NCBI GenBank assembly: GCA_023151115.1
Contig: JAKLJP010000030.1
Span: forward strand, 1 to 58,754
Origin: Anaerolineae bacterium
Lineage (GTDB): Bacteria > Chloroflexota > Anaerolineae > 4572-78 > J111
Direction: 5' to 3'
Length of the DNA: 58,754 bases
The notes below the pieces were generated by a model that saw nothing but the letters and a program-made list of their open reading frames with translations, was not told the DNA's origin and ran no database searches. Position 1 is the first letter of the stretch. Every line of letters starts with the position of its first letter. The translations under genes and the position numbers were made by a program. Below, piece after piece: positions 23,870 to 31,108 of this stretch.

Positions 23870-24520
23870 ATGCCCTACCATGCTGTCCTCTTCGACCTCG
23901 ATGGCACCCTGCTCGATACGCTGGCCGACCTGGGCAAGGCCATGAACCGGGTTTTGGTGGCCCAGGGTTTGCCCGGCCATCCCCTGGAGGCTTACCGCTA
24001 TTTCGTCGGCGAGGGGGCGCGGTTGCTGGTGACACGGGCCTTGCCGGAAAACCGGCGCGATGAGGCGACCATTGCCGCCTGCCTGGCCGCCTTCCAGGCT
24101 GATTACAACCAGAACTGGCGGGTAGAAACTAAACCCTACCCCGGCATTCCCGAAATGCTGGACGCCTTAACCGCCCGCGGCCTGAAACTGGCCGTTCTCT
24201 CCAACAAGCCGTACGACTTCACTGTGCGCTGCGTCCGTAAACTGCTGCCCCGCTGGACCTTCGAGCCGGTCTTCGGCCTGCGCGAGACGGTTCCCCGCAA
24301 ACCCGACCCGGCCGGAGCGTTGGAAATCGCCGCCTGTTTGAACATTCCCCCGGCCCATTTCCTCTACCTCGGTGATACCGCCATAGATATGCAAACCGCC
24401 CGCGCCGCCGGCATGTTTCCGGTCGGGGCCTTGTGGGGGTTCCGCTCTGCTGAGGAGTTGGAGGAGAGTGGGGCAGAGGTGTTGCTTGAGGAGCCGTTGG
24501 GGGTGTTGGGGGTGTTGTGA
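23870..24520 (+). CDS. gph: HAD-superfamily phosphatase, phosphoglycolate phosphatase-like
   Basis: 216 residues. HAD motif I is FDLDGTLLDT with nucleophile D9 and D11. A helical cap domain (about 18-80) follows. Motif II is VLSNKPYD, motif III includes the lysine in PRKPDP, and motif IV is YLGDTAIDMQTARAAG. The order and cap match Gph/PGMB-type enzymes; the exact substrate is not determinable from sequence. The C-terminus EEPLGVLGVL is short and repetitive. GAAAGGACC precedes the ATG. Confidence 0.85.
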   Translation: MPYHAVLFDLDGTLLDTLADLGKAMNRVLVAQGLPGHPLEAYRYFVGEGARLLVTRALPENRRDEATIAACLAAFQADYNQNWRVETKPYPGIPEMLDALTARGLKLAVLSNKPYDFTVRCVRKLLPRWTFEPVFGLRETVPRKPDPAGALEIAACLNIPPAHFLYLGDTAIDMQTARAAGMFPVGALWGFRSAEELEESGAEVLLEEPLGVLGVL

Positions 24521-24537
24521 GGGGGGTGGAATTGATT

Positions 24538-24592
24538 GGATAGACGGTAGCCAGTAGACGGCGGACGGGGGAGTCTGCCGTCTACTGGCTTT
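24538..24592. repeat. GTAGACGG / CCGTCTAC palindrome
   Basis: TAGACGGTAGCCAGTAGACGG on the left arm is answered by CCGTCTACTGG on the right. It lies between the HAD gene and the convergent membrane protein gene. Confidence 0.75.
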
Positions 24593-24597
24593 ATTAA

Positions 24598-25398
24598 CTA
24601 TTGAGACCAATGTCTTCGACGAGAGATGATGGAGATCATAGTATCGCTCTGGGTTATAAAGCTATCTGCTGGTCCATTACCGCCTGAGGGAAGTAGATAA
24701 CCATTTGAAGGTGATTCTTGTCCACCGTTTGTTTCTTGGTCGTCTCCTGCTTCATCCGCACCGTTGATTGTGACTTTTTTCACAGCTATATATCGAGGGA
24801 CGCCCTCTTGTTTCATTTTCCTGATTCGTCCCCAACGATCGGCTTCGATTATATAGGTTAATAGCTCCTTGAATACATCCCCGTCTGGATCAGGTTTTAC
24901 TTCCTTGTCCACATTCAGTTTGAGATTAATTCCCGCATTAGCTGTCCGCTCAAATTCAATTATACCAACGTGTACATCTCTTTCCTCTCCTGTAACCCTG
25001 TCATGACCCATAGTCTGGAGCATAATCGCTTTCACACTATCCTCAATGACCTTTAAAAGACGTCCCTCTTGGGTATAAACTGGCTGAGGCATTTCTCGGT
25101 TTAGCCACTCGCTGTATTTGTGCGCGGCCATGAATATCACGGCAAGCGCAATCCCAACAATGGCTAAAGCCAATAAAATCACCGCAATGGGGGGTACTGA
25201 CTCAAGCGAGTCTAGACCAAAAATACTCGTACCTTCTGAACCTGTTGCTCCTGGTTGAAATCCAATCGGCGTTGCAGTAGGGGTAATCTCTGGCACAATT
25301 TTTGCTTGACCAACAGCCTCCACTACTTGTCCAGTGGAAACTAGCCATGTTATACCGATGGAAATGATTAGGGTAACAAAACCAGGATATTTAACCAT
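24598..25398 (-). CDS. Hypothetical membrane protein with cytoplasmic alpha/beta domain
   Basis: 266 residues, family not recognised. An N-terminal hydrophobic segment (about 6-30) acts as signal or first membrane helix, then a Pro/Thr/Gly spacer. A second membrane helix (about 70-92, PPIAVILLALAIVGIALAVIFMAA) leads to a soluble domain (about 95-225) with HVGIIEFERTANAGINLKLNV and RYIAVKKVTING, and then a Gly/Asn-rich disordered tail. It follows the zinc-ribbon membrane protein gene by 35 nt on the same strand. The surrounding DNA is visibly AT-richer than the flanking operons. Confidence 0.55.
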   Translation of the reverse strand: MVKYPGFVTLIISIGITWLVSTGQVVEAVGQAKIVPEITPTATPIGFQPGATGSEGTSIFGLDSLESVPPIAVILLALAIVGIALAVIFMAAHKYSEWLNREMPQPVYTQEGRLLKVIEDSVKAIMLQTMGHDRVTGEERDVHVGIIEFERTANAGINLKLNVDKEVKPDPDGDVFKELLTYIIEADRWGRIRKMKQEGVPRYIAVKKVTINGADEAGDDQETNGGQESPSNGYLLPSGGNGPADSFITQSDTMISIISRRRHWSQ

Positions 25399-25433
25399 TT
25401 TTCTACTCCTTATTAATCCAATAACCAGTGGTA

Positions 25434-26096
25434 TTACCAGCAGCTATAAAAATACGGCTGGCAGCAAGGGGTTGGTATAAATGTTGGGGTGGAAGTGGGA
25501 GTGGATGTGGGGGTAAAGGTGGGTGTGGGTGTAGGCGTAGGCGTATTGGTCGGAGTCGGAGTCGGTGTAAACGTCGGTGAAACAAACAGGATGGTGAAGT
25601 TTTCGCGCTGAACCGATGCCGACATCGAGGTTCTCGCCTGGGCTAGCGATGACATGGAACCTGCCCCACAGACAATTGCCAGAAGAAGCGAGATTACTGC
25701 TAACCCTATCAGAGTGGGCCTGAGTCCACGTCCTACTCTGGCTAAGAGATCATAGCGCCACAATGACTCTTTTAGAACATATAGCAGCATCATAAAAACT
25801 AGAATTAAAAACACAGCCAAGGCAGTACCGATAGAGGTCGTGAGCAAAGGGATATTAAATAAAAATAGCCCTATTGGTAAAAGTAGAAGACCAAGCAAGA
25901 GGAGCCCCCAAGAGTTGAGAAAGAACTGGCCAAGATGAGCAAAACTGTCTTTACCAAGCCATTTATCCCACTTTTGATTATCTGTACCACAACGAGGGCA
26001 TTTATACGGCTCCTCCGAGCCATCTGCTTGTGGTTGATGTATAGATTTTTTGCCAGAAAGGGGGTACTCCCCACGACATGAGACACAGAGTGGCAT
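25434..26096 (-). CDS. Zinc-ribbon membrane protein with Thr/Pro tail
   Basis: 220 residues. The N-terminus has CVSCRGEYP and YKCPRCGTDNQ, a two-CxxC zinc ribbon (residues 4-40). Three hydrophobic segments follow (about 63-82, 84-108 and 130-150). The C-terminus is a TPTPTPTNTPTPTP repeat ending in CCQPYFYSCW. The family is not recognised. It is probably cotranscribed with the 266-residue protein and lies in the same AT-rich block as the SPFH and S24 genes. The role is unknown. Confidence 0.6.
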   Translation of the reverse strand: MPLCVSCRGEYPLSGKKSIHQPQADGSEEPYKCPRCGTDNQKWDKWLGKDSFAHLGQFFLNSWGLLLLGLLLLPIGLFLFNIPLLTTSIGTALAVFLILVFMMLLYVLKESLWRYDLLARVGRGLRPTLIGLAVISLLLAIVCGAGSMSSLAQARTSMSASVQRENFTILFVSPTFTPTPTPTNTPTPTPTPTFTPTSTPTSTPTFIPTPCCQPYFYSCW

Positions 26097-26414
26097 AGGA
26101 TTACCTCATTCTTTAATCACTACTCTACTTTAGAGGGTTTTTCTCAGGCAGCTAGCTAAAGTCAGCGACTTGCCACCGAAGGGAAAACTACTCCGTTGGG
26201 GTCGCTAGATAACCATTTAGGCTATTGTGTTTTCAAAAGAAATTAGTTAAACTCAGAATAACTTCAATACCTGAAACGTCCTTTATTTACTCGTAGCAGG
26301 TTGAACGTTAAAAATTTCAAGGGAACAGGGTTGCTACGAATGCTGTAGTTTTGATGTTTTTACGCTCCTTGCCACAAGATGTGCTTGGGGCGTTTTTATT
26401 TTGACTTATGGCGC
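26097..26414. other. Intergenic region with two hairpins
   Basis: No gene. CGTAGCA pairs with TGCTACG across a loop of about 35 nt (26291-26338). A terminator-like stem, ACGCTCC/GGGGCGT followed by TTTTT, is at 26369-26399 and would end a plus-strand RNA. Confidence 0.55.
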
Positions 26415-26464
26415 TTGACATATTGATTCAATAGGCTTTATAATGACGATAGAACGTATGTTCT
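26415..26464 (+). promoter_or_regulatory. Consensus promoter with adjacent GAAC-N4-GTTC (LexA-like) box
   Basis: TTGACA (26415-26420), 18-nt spacer and TATAAT (26439-26444) form a near-perfect sigma-70 promoter. AGAACGTATGTTCT (26451-26464) is a palindrome over the predicted start point and fits the GAAC-N4-GTTC pattern of Gram-positive-type SOS boxes. It would control the 121-residue ORF that follows. Confidence 0.65.
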
Positions 26465-26500
26465 CATTGATCAGAATAACTTCTCAGGAGTTGAAGAGAC

Positions 26501-26866
26501 ATGGACCCATTTTTATTTCCGGCTGAGGAATCATCTGGGACATCAAACCAACCCGTAAGCTCAACTAGGACTAATTCAGAACAAAAAGTTGTTGTTTTGC
26601 AACCAATCGCTATGAAAATTCCGAATAGACATGGCATATATTCTCTCAATAAATTAAAACCCAAGAAAGAAATTAATTATGGGGAGTTCCTCACCGAATA
26701 TTCTGATCGACCCAGAAAGATACGCGTTTGTTTTAATGAAGTTCTCTCTCCAAGCACAATTCTACAACAGTCGGAGTTTGTGACGGCCTATGGTTACGGT
26801 TTAGATTGCTGGTATATTATTGAGCCACCAGAAAACAATGGTAATGGCCAAATATTTTCAGACTAA
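26501..26866 (+). CDS. Hypothetical protein, possibly damage-regulated
   Basis: 121 residues, no recognised family. A disordered Ser/Thr-rich start (about 1-30) is followed by a compact region with VVVLQPIAMKIPNRHGIYSL, GEFLTEYSDRPRKIRVCFNEV and YGYGLDCWYIIEPP. AGGAG lies about 12 nt before the ATG. The strong promoter and the LexA-like operator upstream suggest a regulated, real gene. It is convergent with the S24 peptidase gene. Codon use is AT-rich, as in the neighbouring island genes. Confidence 0.55.
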   Translation: MDPFLFPAEESSGTSNQPVSSTRTNSEQKVVVLQPIAMKIPNRHGIYSLNKLKPKKEINYGEFLTEYSDRPRKIRVCFNEVLSPSTILQQSEFVTAYGYGLDCWYIIEPPENNGNGQIFSD

Positions 26867-27025
26867 TACCTCCAGTTTAATTCGTGAAATAATAGCTATA
26901 CTGAAATCGGAATGGAACCAGAACTTTTTCATAGTTAGAGTCAAGGTCAAATCTGCCCTATTTTACCTATCGGCCTTTTTTGAAAGTTACGTTCTCATTC
27001 TGTTTTTAGTATAGAAAAGAAGTTT

Positions 27026-28123
27026 TCACGCTCTTCTCACTAATCCAACGTATTTCCCAGCAATCGTTATGTTAGCATCTCTAATATACTCAGGTGGTTT
27101 AGGAATTATTTTGCTGGTAACTTTCTTGGCGTAAAGCTTCGTAAGTTCGTCTTCATTTACTCCACTAGGAATAACAACTAAATGTTCACTTGAGGGATTG
27201 GTTGACCTAAGCAACCAATGCATTTTTTGGGGATCTTTCTCGTAAAGAATATAGTACTCCTTAATTACCTCCCTCGTCCCTTTTGGGGTAGTAATTAAGA
27301 TGGCAGCAATTTCTCCATCTTTCACACTAGGTTGTTGGTGGATTAGTGCCACATCTCCTGGCCAAATACCACTCCCCGTCATACTATCTCCTACTACGAT
27401 TACTCCAAAGTGGGCTTCATTTCGATAATAATCGCTTAAGAAAAGATGTTCTCTAATATCACTGTCGTTAATAATACCTACTCCAGCAGCAATACGGCTG
27501 AGTATTGGTATAGGTGCGGGAGGGGTTGGTTTTGCAACTCTGGGACCAGGAAATGATGTCTTTGTCTTCCTTTTATCCACAATGGAAGACTTGGTAATGA
27601 TGTCGATTTCTTCATCAATTCGATTCTGTAGGTGTTTCAATAAAAAAATAGCTTTGTCAGACATTGAAATGCTATTAATCGCATCTTGAGATTTCTGCGC
27701 TGCTTCATGAGCTTTAGACCAACTTTCTTCTTCCTTGTGAGTTAATGCTTTTCCAAAATACGCCAGACTTTCAAGAGCTTTATCATCCCAATGTCGTAAA
27801 CGTCTCGCCCCTTGGTCGAAATAGTAGGTTGCAGTACTCAAGTCTCGTTTACCTAGAAATATCGCTCCCTGGAGAATTGAAACCAGACTATGAATCTTAT
27901 CAAGCTGTCTAAGATCTGCGTCGGTACCTCGTAATCCACGCAGAACAGTTTCGATATGATCACATAAGAGTTTAGCAAGATCCCGATCAGGCTTAGTAGA
28001 TTTGCATGCTGCAATTGCTTCCTGCCAATGGCCTCTAGCTGTAACAGGTAAATTTGATAAAATATCTGGCCAGCCCTCTAAGAACTCCACGATTTCATTA
28101 CTGGCTCGATCATGCGTCGGCAT
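27026..28123 (-). CDS. LexA-like S24 peptidase with alpha-helical (TPR-like) N-terminus
   Basis: 365 residues. The C-terminal half (about 203-365) is an S24/LexA peptidase domain. It has a self-cleavage-type Ala-Gly in LSRIAAGVGI, the catalytic serine in VVGDSMTGSGIWPGDVALI, a lysine in TREVIKEYYI as candidate general base, and the closing IAGKYVGLVRR. The N-terminal half (about 1-190) is all-helical with TPR-like spacing (AIFLGKRDLSTATYYFDQGARRL, ALESLAYFGKALTHKEE) and shows no helix-turn-helix. It is therefore not a classical repressor; regulated proteolysis in response to a bound partner is an inference. It lies 53 nt downstream of the SPFH gene on the same strand, with AGAGAGG before the ATG. 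Confidence 0.8.
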   Translation of the reverse strand: MPTHDRASNEIVEFLEGWPDILSNLPVTARGHWQEAIAACKSTKPDRDLAKLLCDHIETVLRGLRGTDADLRQLDKIHSLVSILQGAIFLGKRDLSTATYYFDQGARRLRHWDDKALESLAYFGKALTHKEEESWSKAHEAAQKSQDAINSISMSDKAIFLLKHLQNRIDEEIDIITKSSIVDKRKTKTSFPGPRVAKPTPPAPIPILSRIAAGVGIINDSDIREHLFLSDYYRNEAHFGVIVVGDSMTGSGIWPGDVALIHQQPSVKDGEIAAILITTPKGTREVIKEYYILYEKDPQKMHWLLRSTNPSSEHLVVIPSGVNEDELTKLYAKKVTSKIIPKPPEYIRDANITIAGKYVGLVRRA

Positions 28124-28176
28124 AATACCTCTCTAATCTCATAAATTCTATATCGAATATATAGGGCAAATCAAAA

Positions 28177-29934
28177 TTACTCGTTCAGGGCGGTTAAATT
28201 ACCTTGGCCACTAACAACAACACTTTGACGATTCAGTCTACTATGTACTCTGACAAAAGTTTCAAGGTCATCTACTGAAGCAAAAGTGCCAGCTATTTGT
28301 AGTAAGATCGCTCTCGTTAAATCAGGATCCATAGGACGATCATCTACTCGAAGCGACTCTACTATACACTGGAAAAATGCCGCACGAGCCTCTGCGTGGC
28401 TCCGTCCTTCCATGATTCGCTTTCGGGCTTCCGCTTGAGCATGAATAATAATGGCCTCTGCATTCAGGTTAGCTATATTTCGTTCAGTCTGTGCTTCCAA
28501 CACTCTGACTTCTTGTTCACCTTGCGCTTCCAACATTCTGGCCTGTTGGTTACCTTGTGCCCCCAAGACTCTAGCTTGAAGACCAGTCTCAGCCCCAATC
28601 AAATCAATCTGCTGTTTCCACGGCGCACCCCACCGATTGAGCAGCATATCTTCCGCCCACTTCGGAAACTCAATCTTCCCAATATCCACGCTGCGTACCA
28701 ACACTCCCAGATTGGTGATTTTGCCGGGCTTTATTTGGGCTAAAATTGCCTGCTCAATCTCGTATATTTTACGTCTATTTACTCGAATGTCGGGTGGCGT
28801 GTTCCGGTCTGTGTCATCACCCAACTCGAATAACTCATCAAAACGGTGGCTCATGATATAATCTCGCAATTCACCTTCAGGAGCGCTCCCGGCAACTTTT
28901 TGCCACTCGCTTATCTGAATATCCCGGCAGACCTGTTCCTCACACTTGCCAAAGCGAATTTGATCGAAAGTAAGCCTTTGTGCCATTAAAGCAGCCTTAC
29001 GCACTGTTCCTTCATACACCTGATACAAACCATCGTCTAGTTTTCGCGTCAACGCTTCGCCGTTGGGCGCAATTCGGCTCTCGGCCCGTTTGTCCGCCTC
29101 GCCGGCTGGCTCGATCTGAAAGCCTATTTTTGCTACAATAGTTAGCGGAACACGATCTTTGGTTAGAACATGTTCTATCCGGGTGGTATCGGCGGGACTG
29201 GATTGGACATTCAAAGCAAAAATATTCCGAATCCTCTCCAAAGGATCGAGCCTGATTACTCCCGCGTTGACAATCCGGGTGATCTTCCCTTCCCGCTCCA
29301 GCACCACTACATTGCCCTGTTTGATAACCAAATGCCCGGGTCCTCCCAATATGCTCAACCAGGATGCTTCTTTGGTAATCACCGCCTGCCCATTTTCAAC
29401 CACCATGTAAGCGGAATTAATCCCTAAAATTAAAGAAACATTGTACAGGATCGCATCCCACCAACTGATACCTTCTATCTTATGCAGCGCCAAGACATAA
29501 AAGGAGCTAACGGCAGCAAGAATAATTAATGGGGTCAAGGTAAATAATAGGGCCAGAATAAAGCCCAGAATAATTGCCCAAACCAAACGGTCAATCTCTC
29601 CACCCACCAAAAAAGTGAGAAATGCGCTTTCTCGGATGGCAGTTATAGCCCTTTCGTCAGTGGTTAGCAGCCGATATATCCCTATGGAAAAATCAGCGGC
29701 GAAATACAAAGTGACGAGGACGAATAAAGCCAACCTCTTTAACTCACTATCAAAAAAAATTAAGATATATCCCAAAGCGGCGACGAACAGGCTAATTAAG
29801 CCCAAATTCCAGCGGGTGGATTTGAAGATCAAAAAAACAATCAGCAACGCCAGAAGCAGGTAAAAAATCTGTCCCAGTATCTTCGCCCAACCCAAAGCAG
29901 AGTCTTGACGGGCGGTTGTCGAGGCTGCGGCCAT
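28177..29934 (-). CDS. SPFH/Band 7 (prohibitin-like) membrane protein
   Basis: About 585 residues from the ATG at 29934, chosen because GGGGAGG lies 6 nt upstream; an ATG five codons earlier lies within that ribosome-site region. There are four to five membrane segments in the first 180 residues. An SPFH domain follows (about 200-400; YMVVENGQAVITKEASWLSILGGPGHLVI, then LTKDRVPLTIVAKIGFQIEP). A Gln/Glu/Ala-rich coiled coil (about 455-530) contains the LEAQGEQEVRVLEAQTERN repeat typical of flotillin-like proteins. Such proteins form membrane scaffolds that organise proteases or stress responses. The partnership with the S24 gene is inferred from adjacency. Confidence 0.85.
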   Translation of the reverse strand: MAAASTTARQDSALGWAKILGQIFYLLLALLIVFLIFKSTRWNLGLISLFVAALGYILIFFDSELKRLALFVLVTLYFAADFSIGIYRLLTTDERAITAIRESAFLTFLVGGEIDRLVWAIILGFILALLFTLTPLIILAAVSSFYVLALHKIEGISWWDAILYNVSLILGINSAYMVVENGQAVITKEASWLSILGGPGHLVIKQGNVVVLEREGKITRIVNAGVIRLDPLERIRNIFALNVQSSPADTTRIEHVLTKDRVPLTIVAKIGFQIEPAGEADKRAESRIAPNGEALTRKLDDGLYQVYEGTVRKAALMAQRLTFDQIRFGKCEEQVCRDIQISEWQKVAGSAPEGELRDYIMSHRFDELFELGDDTDRNTPPDIRVNRRKIYEIEQAILAQIKPGKITNLGVLVRSVDIGKIEFPKWAEDMLLNRWGAPWKQQIDLIGAETGLQARVLGAQGNQQARMLEAQGEQEVRVLEAQTERNIANLNAEAIIIHAQAEARKRIMEGRSHAEARAAFFQCIVESLRVDDRPMDPDLTRAILLQIAGTFASVDDLETFVRVHSRLNRQSVVVSGQGNLTALNE

Positions 29935-30162
29935 AAGTTTCCTCCCCATGCATCATTGCAATGCCCTTAAACAACAACGCGCCGAGCCATCCGGCTCCGC
30001 GCGCTGCTTCACTTGTTAAAGGCTGCCCTTTGATTAATTTAAACAACTTGTATTGACATAATATCACAATTTGGGAAATGGCTCAATACTTTTTTACCCT
30101 CGTTATATTACAATTTTTTCTTCGAAATATTCGATTTGCAATAATTTAGGGGAAACTAACTC

Positions 30163-30516
30163 TTATCTAAACGACACCCACCCCGCCGCAACCCCCAACC
30201 CTAACAGCGCCCCCCAGACCAGATAGGCCATGCCAAAGGTGGCCCACAGCGACCAGCCGGCCCGAAAGGCCAGGAAAGCGGTTAACAGCCATAAGAACAC
30301 GGGGATCAGGCCCACAATCAGGGCGCGGGAAAAGCCGGCCAGGTCAGCCGGATCGTCGCCGGTGGCGCCGGAGACAACCCACAAGGCCAGGGGAATATTG
30401 ATCGGGGTGACGGCGATAATGGCCGCCAGCAGGCGCGATTTGTCGCGCAAAACGGTGATGAGCAGAATGATGGCGATAGAAGCCAGGGTGGGTAAGTAGC
30501 GCTGCCAATTCATCAA
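30163..30516 (-). CDS. Small four-helix membrane protein (DUF3147-like?)
   Basis: 117 residues, almost entirely hydrophobic, with about four membrane segments: about 8-24 (LPTLASIAIILLITVL), 27-50, 62-88 and 92-113. The pattern of a short loop between helix 2 and helix 3 with GDDPADLAGFSRAL and the small-residue-rich last helix resembles DUF3147-type proteins; this is a weak assignment. It is not obviously linked to its neighbours. GC content returns to the chromosomal level here. Confidence 0.6.
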   Translation of the reverse strand: MMNWQRYLPTLASIAIILLITVLRDKSRLLAAIIAVTPINIPLALWVVSGATGDDPADLAGFSRALIVGLIPVFLWLLTAFLAFRAGWSLWATFGMAYLVWGALLGLGVAAGWVSFR

Positions 30517-30745
30517 CCCTTAAACTCCATCTTGCAACTCAACCGAGCGTAGTCGCCGGTGGAACGCCTTAAACGCTAGCGGCCCCTCGCCAAAGGAAAC
30601 GAGGGGTTTAGTCAGAAAAACAGAGAGATTATATCATGCTTTGGTTTGAATTCGGTTTGAGCGTACTCTACGGCTTCTATACGTTTAACCGATTTAGTAC
30701 CAGGTATCTATTGTTTTGATCTCCACCCCGTGATAGACTTGTCAC
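30517..30745. other. Intergenic region and promoter of first tandem RNA
   Basis: A CCCCTCG/CGAGGGG hairpin is at 30583-30606. A promoter-like TTGTTT (30711-30716), 17-nt spacer and TAGACT (30734-30739) precedes the first candidate RNA. Confidence 0.5.
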
Positions 30746-30857
30746 TGTAAATTAAATAAGCGTGTATCGGGTAGAGTTAAATGTTTAAGCCACCCTCAAA
30801 GTGTGCTTGAACAAATATCAAGGCCCAATTCCTTGATCAGGGGATTGGGCCTTTTTG
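30746..30857 (+). ncRNA. Candidate structured small RNA, copy 1 of a tandem pair
   Basis: Order: CACTGTAA and ATTAAATA at the 5' end, GGGTAGAGTTAAATG (30769-30783), hairpin GTTTAAGC (30783-30790)/GCTTGAAC (30805-30812), AAATATCAAGGCCCA (30813-30827), then a terminator (AGGCCCAATTCC with GGGATTGGGCCT, then TTTTT). ATCAAGG and CCTTGAT (30831-30837) can form a competing stem. Most of these blocks recur in the same order in copy 2. Confidence 0.6.
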
Positions 30858-30893
30858 ATTGTGACGCTCTTTAACAATAGATAATCTTTTAGC

Positions 30894-31021
30894 ACAAACA
30901 CTGCAACTCAATTAAATACCTGGCAGGGTAAAGCTAATTGCTCAAACAGTTACTGGCAGGACTGTTTGAGGAAATATCAAGGCCCATTTTCCATCAACTC
31001 GGTGGAAAGTGGGCCTTTTTA
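30894..31021 (+). ncRNA. Candidate structured small RNA, copy 2 of a tandem pair
   Basis: It has its own promoter-like TTGTGA (30859-30864), 17-nt spacer and TAATCT (30882-30887). CACTGCAA and ATTAAATA are followed by GGGTAAAGCTAATTG (30926-30940), a perfect hairpin CTCAAACAGT/ACTGTTTGAG (30941-30970), AAATATCAAGGCCCA (30972-30986) and a 16-bp terminator stem ending in TTTTT. The hairpin sequence differs from copy 1 but pairing is kept, which is covariation-like. Confidence 0.6.
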
Positions 31022-31108
31022 GTGGGTTGAATGACTGAGACCTCAAACAGTGGACATTCTCTCATCTTATTAACCAAAAATTTCTATATCATACGGAGGT
31101 AACTAACA

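Noticed and set aside
30746..31021. c-di-GMP (GEMM) riboswitch identity for the tandem RNAs
   Set aside because: GGGTAAAGC superficially recalls GEMM, but the conserved tetraloop-receptor and the rest of the core are absent.
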